Assembly: GCA_020310875.1 (NCBI GenBank)
Contig: CM035414.1
Location: forward strand, 192,030,435-192,094,434
Length of the DNA: 64,000 nt
Source of the DNA: Ceratopteris richardii
Lineage: Eukaryota; Streptophyta; Polypodiopsida; Polypodiales; Pteridaceae
Reading direction: 5' to 3'
In this document: positions 8,727 to 20,131 of the stretch, piece after piece
How the letters are laid out: every line of letters begins with the position of its first letter
Position numbering within the stretch: position 1 is the first letter of the stretch
Translations under genes and position numbers: made by a program
The notes under the pieces: generated by a model
What the model was told of the DNA's origin: nothing
Database searches by the model: none
What the model saw: only the letters and a program-made list of their open reading frames with translations

Positions 8727-11040
8727 CCATGAAAAACCTGAAGTAAGAAAGACACTTAATGGCAATTATTGTGAGGAAAAAAGGGAAGGATCCGTTGTTC
8801 CCGAAGTAGAAGGAGAATGGCCTAAAGATTTATGGGCTAGAGTCCAAGAGGACAGATGGAGGAGAGTGGAAGGGATTGAACCACCCTTTGAAGAATTAGA
8901 AGCAGAAAATGAAATTGGGGGTTCAATACCTGAATTGAATTCAGAAGAAATTTTACCAATGGATCCTAGTGACGAAGGAGATGATGGAATCAAGGAATTG
9001 CCCAATTACACAGGGGAGTACGAACATAATTCTGAATTGTATTGCATCCCCTCAATAAGGAAAAAAGAACCAAACCCATCAGTCCAAACATCGGACATCA
9101 TACAACATCTTAAAAAAGTAAAAATCCCTTGTACACTAACATTAGAGGAATTGTTGAAGGTTAAACCACATTTGAAGGAGAAATTGACCAGTCAATTGGA
9201 GGTCAAAACGAAAGAAAAAGAGATATCTGATGAAATAAATACTATAAAGATCCCAGTGGATAAGGTAGGAGACTTTAGTGAGGGAGATGAAGGAAACACT
9301 TGCCTTCCAATTACCTTTAGTGGTTATACGACCAAAGCCATCTTAGATTCAGGAGCTGGTGTAGGCATTGCTACTAGAGAAATCTGGGAGAAATGGGGAA
9401 AACCAGCTTTAAGACCAACGCGTATGAAAATACAAATGGCTGACGGACACACAGAAAGACCCTTGGGATTATTGGAACGTGTAGTGTTCACCACATGCGG
9501 AGTCGAATTTGAACACACCTTAGCAATTTGCCAATTTGAAAGGCCAAGCAATTATGAAATGATATTGGGGAGACCTTTCATGAGACAATTAAAGGTTGTG
9601 CAAGATTGGGGAAAAGATGCTGTATACCTACAACATGAAGGAACAACCACGAGAATAAATCTCCATACTTATACATATCAAGATGTTCCTCCCTTACAAT
9701 GGAATCAAATTCACAAGGAGGAAGATGATCATTCAATTCACAGCATAAGTTTTAGTGACCAATCTTGGATGAACGAGGACACTCATCTATGGATATGCCA
9801 AACTGCCAAAAAAGAAGAGGATAGGAGGAAAGGATGGCAGCAAAGGCAAGGAGTAGCTAGGTCTGTACAAGATCCAGCATACATGCCTCAAGTCTTTTTA
9901 GATGAAGAATTCGAACCTCATGGTTGGATGGAGATTTTAGAGACCCTTGATGTATGCATGAATGAAGAAGTGATAACCATGAATGAATGTATTGATGAGG
10001 AAGGATATGATGTTAGTCTCTATGTAGTAGTTCTTCGGGAGGCTGAAGAAGGAGAAGTGATAGAGAAAGAATGGAAGGAGGATTATGAGAGCATTGAAAT
10101 GGAGCCAGAACCAATGGAACCTGAGGATGAAGATCAAAAAATAAACATCACAGCTATTGAAAACAACCCAGAGCCTACACAGAAAGAAGACCTGGAGGTA
10201 GATAAAGAGCCAGAAGGTGAAGAAAACAAGCCACAAGATCAGTTTGAAGTGCCCGCTCACTTCAAGAAATATGAAGTAGAAGAGAGAAAAATTGCTATTC
10301 AAATGCCTAAAAGAGAGGCACAGCCGGGAATAGCATATGACAATAAAGAAAAAACCAAGAAGATAGTAGTAACGTTAGAAGAAGGAGAAGAACGATGTAC
10401 TTTCATAGGACAAGATGTCTCCATAGAGGAAGAACAAGAGTTAATACGCCTCATACGAGAATATCGGGATGTTTTTGCCTGGACCTATATGGACTTGAAG
10501 GGAGTAGATCCATCTATTTGTGCCCATAGAATTCCCATGACATCCGAAGCCAAACCTTCTAAACAAAGACCATATACATACAATGATGTGTATTCAGCAA
10601 AGATAAAGGAAGAGATAGACAAATTGTTAGATGCTGGATTCATATACGAAATTGAGCACACGGAATGGGTGTCACCTTTGGTGGTTGTACCGAAAAAGAA
10701 TGGAAAGTTAAGAGTGTGCATCAATTTGAAGAAAGTAAATGCCGCGACCATAAGGGATAGTTATCCATTACCAATTACAGATCATCTCTTGGAAAGAGTG
10801 GCAGGAAAGGAAGTCTATAGCTTTCTGGATGGCTTTTCAGGGTATAATCAGGTAGCTATTGCTCCTGAGGACCAACATAAAACAGCGTTCGCAACTGAAT
10901 GGGGAGTATACGCCTTTAGAGTCATGCCTTTTGGTCTAACTAATGCCCCAGCCACCTTCCAAAGATTGATGTGCCATGTATTCAAAGAATTCCTAAGAAA
11001 AAGTATGGAGGTCTACGTGGATGATCTTTGTACTTATTGA
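8707..11040 (+). pseudogene. pol: element A pol, part 1: protease and reverse transcriptase palm
   Basis: The frame overlaps the gag end and is shifted by one base; in element B the same regions are in one frame, so a mutation is as likely as a programmed shift. A poorly conserved acidic spacer leads to a retropepsin with DSGAG (Asp at 9,346-9,348) and ILGRPF. Reverse transcriptase follows from about 10,560 with the words EWVSPLVVVPKK, LDGFSGYNQ, PFGLTNAPATFQ and the catalytic YVDD at 11,014-11,025. A TGA at 11,038-11,040, four codons past YVDD, stops the frame. The product would cut the polyproteins and copy the RNA into DNA. The domain words fit non-chromodomain plant Ty3/gypsy elements. 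Confidence 0.9.
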
Positions 11041-12711
11041 GCTATACGATCAGAACATATCCCCGAGCTAGAAAAGATCTTTGCCAAATGTCAACAATAT
11101 CGAGTATGCCTTAACCCAGAAAAATGTGTCTTCATGGTTATACAAGGGAAAATATTAGGACATATTGTCTCCAAAAATGGAATCTCAACTGATGAAGACA
11201 AAATTAAAGTAATTCTGGATTTACCAAGACCAAAGACGGCTAAGGAAGTTCAAGCATTTATGGGACATTGTGGATACTATCGAAGATTTATACATATGTA
11301 CGCCATAATTGCTAGACCTCTCTATGCATTATTGACTCTATTTAATTGGACCAAGGAATGCGAGAGAGCCTTCAATGAGTTAAAGAATCGATTGAGTTCA
11401 GCACCAATCCTTCGAGTACCTAACTGGAATAAGCCATTTCATATTCATGTGGATGCTTCCAAGTTTGCCATTGGTTGCATCTTAGCTCAACCTGCCGATA
11501 CAGGAAAACTAGACCACCCTACAGCCTATGCTAGTAGACAAATAAATCAAGCAGAATGCAATTATACCACCACGGAGAGAGAAGGCCTAGGGATGGTGTA
11601 CGCAGTCAAAAAGTTCAGACATTACCTGTTGGCAAACAAATTCAAATTCTTCATTGATCATCAAGCCCTACTGTACCTAGTCAACAAGCCTTGTAATACA
11701 GGACGACTAGTACGATGGTTTTTATTGCTAATGGAGTTTGATTTTGAGGTAGTAGTCAAGAAAGGAAATACTCACATAAGAGCAGATCACTTATCAAGAA
11801 TGACTCATGGAGAACCACCCTTAGGAGTACCTGATGACCTGCCAGATACATACCTATTTAACCTGGAAGTATGTCCCCAATGGGCAGAAAAGCTGATCCC
11901 TATACTTACACATGGACCGAAAGATGGGATCACACCAAACCAAACCCAAGACCTCTGGAAGACTAAAAACCTTCATATCATTGCGGGAAGTTTGTATCAC
12001 CAGGATTCAAGTGGATTATTAATGAGATGCGTAGAAGAAGAGGAACAGGAAATGTGGCTTCAGAAAGCACATGTAAACCAATGGAAAACTCATTTGAATG
12101 CAAATGGAACATGGCAAACACTCAAGAGATTTGGCATATATTGGCCAACCATGCAAAGAGATGCACATAACTATGTATCAACGTGCCAAATTTATCAGGA
12201 ACAAAATCCAGATGAGAACTCTACTTTATGCTATTCTACAATAGCACCAAGATGGAGCATGCCTCTGGTAAAGTTCTTGAAAACTCAAGAATACCCAGAA
12301 AGAGCTACTTCAGCAAGGAAACGTGCACTTGTAGAACAAAGTAAGGATTATGCCATTATAGGAAAACAACTTTTTAAACGAGGGAGAGATAACCAATTAA
12401 GAGTGTGCATTCACGAAGACGAATATCTTTCTGTTCTAGAGATGGCTCATACAGGAGCTGCAGGAGGGCACTTCTCTGCATATAAAACAGCAAAAATGAT
12501 CCTCTTTGCTGGAATGTGGTGGCCAACTCTACACCAAGATGCCATGACATATGTGCAACGGTGTGATACTTGCCAACGGACCAAATATCCAATTAGGAGA
12601 GATGAAATGCCACTTAGACCCATGATGAGTGCCAGAGCTTTCACGAAATGGGGAATAGACTTCATAGGACCTATTAGCCCACCACGAAAGGATCCCATGC
12701 CGAATATATAA
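11041..12711 (+). pseudogene. pol: element A pol, part 2: RT thumb, RNase H and doubled H2C2 integrase N-terminus
   Basis: This continues in the same frame after the TGA at 11,038. The RT thumb (VQAFMGHCGYYRRF) is followed by RNase H at about 11,380-11,800 with HVDAS, YTTTEREG and DHQALLYLVN. Two modules of one type then follow: the first with His at 12,070 and 12,091 and Cys at 12,184, the second with His at 12,448 and 12,469 and Cys at 12,562 and 12,571. The repeat period is 126 residues. In the first module the fourth ligand is Tyr (12,193) instead of Cys. The integrase core begins with WGIDFIGP near 12,645; a frameshift near 12,695 ends the frame. No second RNase H of Tat type is seen. 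Confidence 0.9.
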
Positions 12712-13364
12712 TTGTAGCCACAGACTACCTGACCAAATGGGTTGAAGCCAAAGCAACCAAGAAAAATGACGCAAGAACCACGGCCAAGTTTCTCTTTGAG
12801 AACATTTTCACTAGATTTGGACTACCAATAGAAATTGTGAGTGATAGAGGTACGCACTTTGTGAATGAAGTTATAGAAGCTTTATTGAATGAATTCTTGG
12901 TAATTCATAAGAAATCAGCTCCTTATCACCCACAAGCCAATGGACAAGCCGAAAGTTCGAATAAAATCTTGTGTACAGTTCTCACCAAAATTGTTAACGA
13001 TGGTAGATCAGATTGGGATAAGCAATTACATCATGCTTTATGGGCATTTCGAGTAGCCTATAAAACCGCCATAGGCACTACTCCTTTTAACCTAGTATAT
13101 GGACAAAATGCTATTTTGCCAATTGATTTCTTAATTCCCACTCTCAGAGTAGCAACTACTTACGAGGGGACAGGACATGAACTATCAGCTCAATTGGATC
13201 AAATAGAAAAGCTTCACGAAACTAGGTTACAAGCGGTAGCAGGCATTTATGCTGCTAAACGACGACAGAAAGCCTACTTTGATGCTCACATTAAGGACAA
13301 AAATTTGAAGGAAGGAGATTTAGTTTTGGTATACACCTTGAAACAACATGCTAAGAAGTTGTAG
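12712..13364 (+). pseudogene. pol: element A pol, part 3: integrase core and start of C-terminal domain
   Basis: After the frameshift the integrase core goes on with EYIIVATDYLTKW, the second catalytic Asp in SDRGTHF and the catalytic Glu in QANGQAE, with 35 residues between them (DX35E). The fold inserts the DNA copy into the host chromosome. The open frame ends at TAG 13,362-13,364 in the word KKL*KRGYGP, where B, C and E have Glu. It lies in the same frame as the second protease domain downstream. Confidence 0.9.
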
Positions 13365-14396
13365 AAGAGAGGATATGGTCCATTAATCATTAATCATATA
13401 TCTACAAGTGGAGCCATCGGCTTAGCAACCTTAGATGATGTATTACCAAACTACATCAGTGGATGTAGAGTAAAAAAATATCTAGAACCATTGACCGAAG
13501 AAACAATGTCTCGATTAATCAAAGGCAGGAATAGACGCATAGAAGAGGAAAGGATACGAGAAGAAGCGAGACAGGAAGCGCTGGAAAGAATAAAGAAACG
13601 GGAAGAGTGGATGAGAGAGCGAGATGAGAGATATCGACTAGGAGAAGAACTCATCCCAATGGCTAATTTTAGAGCCACTCAAAACCTAGGTTCACAGAGA
13701 ACGCAGCCATATTTAAATTTGGGAGCAGGTAAAACGGAGTACCACTTGGTGGATGCTCTCATTGACACAGGAGCTGCTGTAAGCTGTATCAAGCTTTCTT
13801 TGACCCAAAAACTCAAGGAGGAAGTACGCCCATCGATGGCACAGTTGATAGGAATAGGAGGAACGATTACTCAATGCATAGGTGAGATCACCTTACCTCT
13901 GCATCTTGGCAACAACACTATGGAACAAAAGCTATTAGTGTGTCATGATTAGGATTTACTTGAAGAGGTAGTGTTAGGTCAAGACTGGATTTACGAATAT
14001 GAGGTGACCATTCAATTGGCTTTAGGATACATCTCAGCCAGGATAGGACATCGTGAAGTATTCAGTATGCTAGACGAACGACCAATCAAATCTGGGAGCA
14101 AAGAAAAAGAAATTCATTCCAACGAGCAAAGTCATGAATGTATGTTCACTACCACTATAGAAACCTCTTCGTCAAGTACTATATGTGCTGACACATTGAG
14201 TTCTACTGGCACACCATCTTCTAGTCTAGCAAGTCATGAGAGTGTCAATCAAGCTGAAACTGACCTCAGTAAAGCACTATGCCTAAGAGAGACTAGTCCT
14301 CTGAGTAATTCAAAATCTGTACCTATTAAAATATACTCTATTCCATACTCTAACCAAGCGTGGATAAAGAAAGATCAAGTGAAGGAGTATCTTTGA
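13365..14396 (+). pseudogene. element A pol, part 4: integrase C-terminus and second retropepsin-like domain
   Basis: In frame with the integrase, the sequence gives the GPY/F-like module (RGYGPLIINHISTSG, then SGCRVK), a charged helix of about 45 residues rich in Arg and Glu, and then a domain with LIDTGAA (Asp at 13,764-13,766), LIGIGG and VLGQDWI. The D-T/S-G-A start and the hydrophobic-LGxD end about 70 residues later are retropepsin marks and differ from the canonical protease at 9,346. A TAG at 13,950-13,952 interrupts the domain before VLGQDWI. A Ser/Thr-rich tail ends at TGA 14,394. Elements B, C and E have the same domain at the same place. Its role is unknown; it might cut a subset of sites or act as a structural fold. 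Confidence 0.8.
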
Positions 14397-14935
14397 CGAC
14401 AGAAGCACAACCGACATCAGAACAAACAATCAAATGAGAAAACAACTCAGTCGGAACAACGAAGTCATCGACGAACTGCTACAATATGGATTCCAAAGAA
14501 AGTAGTAGCCACTCAACAGGATCGTTTGCAAATCTGGATTCCTAAGTCATGCGCTCCAAAGAAACTAAGCCGAAATGATGATCCTCAGTACAAGAAGAAC
14601 CAATATGGTCCACAGGCAAAACAGCCACAAAAAAGGAGCTACTGGAGAAAGAAGGAGTCTGTAATGGCAACCTGAGCCATTCCGAGATTTACAAATCAGA
14701 TAGAGCAGACATACAACAAGAAAAGAGCCACACTCATCGGAATTGGGCAACATACAACAAGGCCCAGCAAAATGAAGCAGATTTGGATACCGAAAGACAA
14801 AACAAACGGCATGCATCAACCAACTACTTCCAATTGCACACATATGGAGCCTTCGAGACCCAAAGTATGCATGATAGGGCCACATTACAAGGCCAAGCAT
14901 TCGGCACTTCTTTCTTCTATTTCAGGATAGTCAAG
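14397..14935 (+). pseudogene. element A pol tail: W-[VI]-P-K repeat linker
   Basis: The frame of the second protease continues beyond TGA 14,394 as a basic, Gln- and Lys-rich linker. Three short motifs lie in this same frame: TIWIPKK (from 14,481), QIWIPK (from 14,529) and QIWIPK (from 14,778). A further stop lies near 14,673. Elements B, C and E have three to five such motifs in the matching place. This looks like the C-terminal tail of the pol polyprotein with repeated binding motifs; the partner is unknown. Confidence 0.55.
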
Positions 14936-15020
14936 CACATTTTCCTCTTGGGAAATAGGAGAGCACTTGTACATACATTAAGAAAATTACTCCAAAAATA
15001 ATAACCGCTTCGGCTATAAA

Positions 15021-15045
15021 CTAACTTTTCTATTTTCCTTTTCAG
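15021..15045 (+). promoter_or_regulatory. candidate 3' splice site before the additional ORF
   Basis: CTAAC is followed by a pyrimidine tract (TTTTCTATTTTCCTTTT) and CAG ending at 15,045, a textbook plant branch point and acceptor. A weaker acceptor ends right before the ATG at 15,218. Splicing from the leader would bring the far 3' ORF close to the RNA 5' end. No donor was identified. Confidence 0.4.
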
Positions 15046-15211
15046 ATGAAAATATAAAAATACCTAAAAATGTGAAAAATCCAGGTATTACCTTTCTCAC
15101 ACACACGGGAAAGGGGCGACACCATTCACTCGGAGCAATATCGAGCTTATGACAAACAAATAAAGGAGGATTTCTGATAATATATGGCAACTAATTCATA
15201 CTCTATATTGA
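15046..15211 (+). other. spacer before the additional ORF of element A
   Basis: Short non-coding stretch with several stops in all plus frames. It separates the end of the pol-linker frame from the additional ORF and contains the second possible splice acceptor. Confidence 0.5.
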
Positions 15212-15217
15212 GTGCAG

Positions 15218-15415
15218 ATGGCATCTACTAATTCCGAAGCCACACAAGAGGAAGAGGTCCAGCTTCTTCCATTGGAATCAGTAACAAGAGTAAGAGGCCA
15301 TTGGTTTCGTGATGACCAACTAATCTCGGAACTTATCTTCATGGCAACTATCAAGATCATGGATAGGGATCACTATTTTCAATCATGTAACAGGACTTCA
15401 AAACAATAATACAGG
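15218..15415 (+). pseudogene. element A additional ORF, 5' end before a frameshift
   Basis: The start ATG 15,218 (MASTNSEA) matches the start region of the B and C additional ORFs in position and in the word GHWF. The frame runs to a stop at 15,409, but the match to element C crosses into another frame near 15,385, so a small indel split the gene. Confidence 0.6.
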
Positions 15416-17745
15416 GATTACCTCATATCGAAGATGTATGGACACAAGTAGGGATAGATGCATTTCTTCGAATACCAATTTATCTACTTGATTTCCAGAG
15501 ATGCACACAAGTAATGAACACCATGCAGCCTGCAGCTACAAAGATATCAGTTCCGGAAGCACGCGTATTGGATAAAGTCGGAACTTGGAAGACAATTCAA
15601 TTCACACATGAGTTGATCAATAAAGCTTTTGGATGGAATCAAGCAGGAATTACTAGTGTCAAAGAGGAATGTCATGACCCTAAGAAGAGGTCCTTCGTGG
15701 AGATTAACAGAATAGACATCGAAGACGCTGTCCGTCTTGTGCACCAGCATTTCTGTTTCCCTAATATGCACAGATACACGGCACCACAAAAGATTGTAGT
15801 ACAACTACTATCACATGCCATGAGACAAATTGGGAACAAGGTGAATCTGACAGGGTATGTCCAAGAAAGACTATTTGAAGCCCAGAAGAAATGGGGCCAG
15901 AAGAAGTTTTTGAATGGCAGTTCTGCATTAACATTATTGATATATGAAGCCCTTGATATGAAAAATTGCTTACGGGAGATGCCAACCTTAGAAGGGCTAG
16001 CCAAATACGCAAAATCCGCTACGGTCCCTAAGAAAAAGAAAGCAGTTGTTATGGTTGAAGAAGCAGGAACCAGCTCACACAAACCTATGAGGGGTACAAA
16101 GCGTCTACGGGAGGAGGAAGCCCAAGCTACACCACAATCAAAGAGAACACATGTATTACCGAAGATCACGACGGCTCAAATGCCTATTACTAAGAGAGAT
16201 CTTTCCACTGCTCTCGAAGAGACACATCAGTACATGCAAGGGCAGGTAAACTTAAATGTCCAAGGTCATCATTATAGACAGGCGAGTCAAGAGAAACTAC
16301 AACAGAGTACAGAGAAGACTCCAAAACAAGCTGGAAGATACAAAGAGCTGGGCATTGATGATTCTAGTACCAACACGGAATCTAGTCCTGAAAAAGACAC
16401 TCTAGATACTGATATAAGAACAGAAACCCAAGAAGAAGAAGGGAATGAAATTAATCAAATGGGAGTGACACCGGAAAAGAGAGTAGAAGAATCTATGGAA
16501 CATGAGCATGTCATTCAATTGAATGACACTACAAAGATCAGCATCAAGGAAGATACAACCAGTGTTACACATGTAAAACAACCTATTAAAGAGGAAGAAC
16601 AAACTCTAGTGAGTAAGGAAACGGAGGAGCTACGAAACCAAGAACAGATTGTGATCGAGGTGCCAGATGATACACCTCAAGAAAATCAAGCAAACATGGG
16701 GGCTGAGCCAAGGATCCAGCTTCAGATTAGGCAGCCCCATGACACTACATTACATGTGGCACAGGGCAAAGATGTCAATACCGGCGAGGAACCGAGTATT
16801 CCAAAAACATGGCTAAACATGGATGTTACTCAGTTGAAGCCTGTAGTAAAGCAGATGATTCAAACAGCCATGGACACACAACAGCAAATGATGGACATAG
16901 ATGCAGACCATGATAGAGCAATCGGAGAGAAGCATCAATTCCAGATAATGAGCGAACAACTGTCATCACAGATCATCGAAGCACAAAAGGCGCTCACGAT
17001 CAAAAGCAATGAGTTGCTCGAAACAAAAACGCAATACGAATCATTAATCACTCAGCATCACCAACTCCAAGCACAACTCGCAAATTTACAGAGATTATAT
17101 GATGCAAGCGAGGCGGACAAAGAAAGAATGAGAACTAGAAGTACTCTGCTAGAGACACAGCTCAAATTATACATGGAAGAGAATGACACGTTACGAAACA
17201 AGAATAAGGAATTAATGAAGTCATTATTATATGATCAACCGATCGAGCAACAGGAATCCTCAGAAACGAAGGAACAAGAATTAAGAGATCAGATAGCACA
17301 ATATGCAGATTTGCTAAGAAAAGAGCGCACACTAAGAGAAGAGTCGGAGCAGAAGTACAGTCAAGAGGTCAATGAATTAAAAAAGCAGTTAAATATAGCA
17401 CATGGAAAACTGGCCACAAGCTACAGTGAAAACATGGATAATGTGGATGAAATCGGAAATGAGTTACTTGCAGCAAAAGAAGCACTCAGGGCAGCCATGC
17501 AAGAAGTAAAAGATAAAGATGAATGCATAGCACAATTAAAGACTCAAATAAAAGAGAAAGAACCGATCGGGACACCAGTAGTGCCAGATAAGGAAAATCC
17601 TACTGACGAGGTAGAGGTAAGTCCTCTATCTCACCCGATCTATAATTCTCCAATACGTGAGCAGATGGCGGATATACATGATGATCATCTAATGCCATAC
17701 ACTACAGAAACAAGTCAGAAGGAGCGGGCACTAGTGGTGTCCTGA
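15416..17745 (+). pseudogene. element A additional ORF: N-terminal domain, charged region and long coiled coil
   Basis: After the frameshift the conserved N-terminal domain runs to about 16,030 (QHFCFP, SALTLLIYEAL). A region rich in Glu, Lys and Thr follows to about 16,790 and replaces the Pro/Ser/Thr-rich region of B and C. From about 16,840 to 17,560 is a long coiled coil, with heptads rich in Leu, Gln, Glu and Lys. No signal peptide or clear membrane segment is visible, so an envelope role is not supported. The frame ends at TGA 17,743, which lies in phase with the next open frame. The product is unknown; similar 3' ORFs exist in Athila and Retand elements, but I see no sequence-level proof of kinship. 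Confidence 0.75.
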
Positions 17746-18795
17746 TTGACGGAGAATTTTGAAAATGAAGTCATTAAGGTAATGAAAGAGGCCAAGATCA
17801 AAGGTAAAGACCTGGACAAGATCATGCAGCCATTCAATATTCCATACGGACTCTTGAAAGAGAAAACGAGACGATATATAAAGAAGATTACAAAGAAGAG
17901 TCCAGATGAGCAGCTCAATTTCAAACAAGACACATTCACATACAGCCAAGAAGAGTTTGAAGCTGCACAACCAATCTGGAGAAGAAAGTTTTTGGAGAAA
18001 CATCCCACACTATGGGTACATTGGCAAGCAGCACCATATTCATTACAGGTAAACCCTTCATTTTGTCCTATACCACGAAGAAGGGATGCCCGAGAATTTT
18101 TGGACTTGCAAAGAAATGGCGCAATAAATAATCAATGGCTGAATTATCCGCTACTACCAAGCCCACCATATAATTACTTGCCAACGGAGGATTATATGGT
18201 CAAAACCATCGAATTTTGGCTGCAGAATTATACGACAGTGCCTGACTTAACTGTCAAAATGACCAATAAGATACTTAGTATGATACTTACGGTACTCAAG
18301 GTCTTCAAGCATGCGGCCTACACCTTTTTGAATTTCATCGGAATTAATCAAGGCACAGAAATCCTCATTTTTTATCTATCAGTTATGCCTAGCCGCCCAA
18401 CAATAATGGCTTATTATTCCAGATTGATGTTCTTGCCAAGTGTATATATGCAAACTTTTGAAGAAGCCTTCTTTACCGGATTTTTTGAGATTGATTCCGA
18501 AATCTTTTTGAAGATGTCGTCAAATTTAAATGCCAGATTAGTAGCTTACGAGCTTAGCTTCTTCGCAGATCATAGACAGCCACCCAATGACGGTGTGAAG
18601 GCAGAACAATGGAAACAACTCATGATACGTGAAGCCAATCTACTAAATGATACAGAGCAAAGAGTATATAAAACATATGCCCGTCGCTTATTAAAGCCTG
18701 TCGGGGACGACAGAGTCCAGGAGGGGGGCAGTGTTGAGGGAGAGTCGAGTAAAAAGAAGAAAAGAAGAAGGCAACGAAAGAAGCAGCTTCACTAA
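17746..18795 (+). pseudogene. element A additional ORF: C-terminal domain with basic tail
   Basis: This is the same frame as 15,416-17,745 behind a single TGA, and it has no ATG at its 5' end, so it is the rest of the same gene. A globular domain of about 250 residues contains the words PSFCPIPRRR, QWLNYPL and QTFEEAFFTGFFE. The same words occur in element C at 36,900-37,360 (PCWGPMPRRR, DWLNYP, QTFEEMFTTGF), so the domain is under shared ancestry. The tail is a run of Lys and Arg (KKKKRRRQRKKQ), a likely nuclear-localisation or nucleic-acid-binding signal. Two moderately hydrophobic helices are present but neither is a clear membrane span. Confidence 0.75.
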
Positions 18796-19220
18796 ATAGA
18801 AATATCCGAAGACATATCTCTGCACAGAGCCTCGCAGGGGCACGCATCAGGCAACAATGCAAAACATCCAGGTCCTGCACGGTGGAAGAAAGCAAACAGG
18901 CTCAAAGCAATACAACTGGGTCAGATGTGTGCAACCAAGACAAATCAGAGGACCAAAAGTTAGAAAGGGGCAGAGGCTGAAAAGTTTAAGAGGGTGACTA
19001 AGAACAGCACATTCCTAGTCACTGGTGGCGTGCGTGGCAACCCAAATAAACAGGCAAGACAAATGCAGCAGGCTCTAGTGTAGTAGAGCTTAAATCAAGA
19101 ATAGGCCATCAAAGCTGCATGTCTGTTTAACTACAGACAAAACCGACCAAGGGTAGCGTGCGGAGAAACGAAGCAATCAGCCGACAAAAAGCTAAAGCCT
19201 GTCAAGGGACGACAGAGACG
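18796..19220 (+). other. 3' untranslated region of element A
   Basis: No coding frame. The stretch lies between the additional ORF and the polypurine tract. The phrase GCCTGTC-GGGACGACAGAG occurs twice, near 18,699 and 19,197, which shows a small local duplication. Confidence 0.6.
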
Positions 19221-19233
19221 AAGAGGGGGAGAG
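19221..19233 (+). other. polypurine tract of element A
   Basis: AAGAGGGGGAGAG directly abuts the 3' LTR, the expected plus-strand primer. Confidence 0.9.
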
Positions 19234-20126
19234 TGTTGCAGAGCTAAAAAGAGCACAAAGCAGAGAAAAGGACGGGCCCCAAAATTTTTCCGATTTGGAC
19301 ATCATGTTTTTGTATCATAATCATTCTTGTAATATATTTTCCATTGTAAATGCACTAGAGGAGTCCTCTAGATGCATCCCCACAGAAGATTGGAGATTTA
19401 CCCATGTAAAATAGTAGGAAAATAGTCTTTTAGTGAATAAAGTGCCGGTCTCTTGTGTGAAAGGACCATTTTTAGGGCACTAGTATATAAGTCAAAGGTG
19501 ACTTTTTGTAAAGAACTTTTTGCCATTGTGAGAATAGAGCACAGAAATTCGAATTTGTGTCTTCTTCACTCTGTATCTTCTTCTCTGTGAGCTTGTATGC
19601 ATGTGTATTGCTTGGAAAGAGTGCTTGTGAGTGTTGTCTATCCATGAAAGTGTTTATTTGCTGTAGGTAAGGTGTGTGCGAAGTGTAGGAAGTGCTGAAG
19701 TGTAGGAAAGTATTTCCCACGACTCAGTATTTTGCTCATAACTTGAAGTAGGAGCGTCAGCATTGAGTGAAACCACTGCCATTGGATGGTCTTCTCGAGA
19801 TCTTCAAAACGCATATGCTATTCGCTATATTTGGAGCTTGGAGCTGGGAGAAAAGTCCAAAATACTGACGGCTACTGCACCAAGTATCGTGACGCCATGA
19901 CCAACAGTTGGAGCTTGTTTGGATAAGTCTTTGCCTTGTTTACACTCTTGAGTAGTTCATTTGCACTGATCATCACATGATTGCATGTCCTCATACACTC
20001 GGCTAGGTTTGTATACTCTTTGGATTGATAATTAAAAGCGTGTATCCCCAGTATATGCACTTGAGAGGGGATTGAGGTATAGTCTCTTTCTCCGCAAGTC
20101 CCTAAGTTGGTACTTAGGTCAACACA
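19234..20126 (+). repeat. 3' LTR of element A
   Basis: TGTTGC...CAACACA, partner of 3,205-4,100. Differences include a 2-bp deletion near 19,537 and scattered substitutions, most of them transitions. The palindrome (19,355-19,371) and TATA box (19,484-19,491) are intact. Confidence 0.95.
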
Positions 20127-20131
20127 AGAAT
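20127..20131. repeat. target site duplication of element A, right copy
   Basis: AGAAT, identical to 3,200-3,204. It marks the point where the minus-strand element B resumes. Confidence 0.95.

Larger units (their letters stand above)
3205..20126 (+). mobile_element. element A: full-length Ty3/gypsy retrotransposon (16.9 kb)
   Basis: The element is bounded by two near-identical LTRs (3,205-4,100 and 19,234-20,126) and an exact AGAAT duplication. Inside are a tRNA-Asp primer site, a leader array, gag, protease, reverse transcriptase, RNase H, integrase with doubled H2C2 module, a second protease-like domain, a W-[VI]-P-K linker, a spaced additional ORF and a polypurine tract. The length is well above the usual 5-12 kb. 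A by-eye comparison of the LTRs gives roughly 20 differences in about 890 bp, so it is fairly young. Even so the coding region has stops at 6,246, 11,038, 13,362, 13,950, 14,394 and 17,743 and frameshifts near 12,695 and 15,385. It cannot be autonomous as it stands. Confidence 0.95.

Noticed and set aside
11800-12060. Additional RNase H as in Tat elements
   Set aside because: The space between RNase H and integrase is filled by the first H2C2 module; no second RNase H motif is visible.
15416-18795. Envelope gene
   Set aside because: No signal peptide, no clear membrane segment and no fusion-type hydrophobic stretch; the coiled coil alone is not enough.
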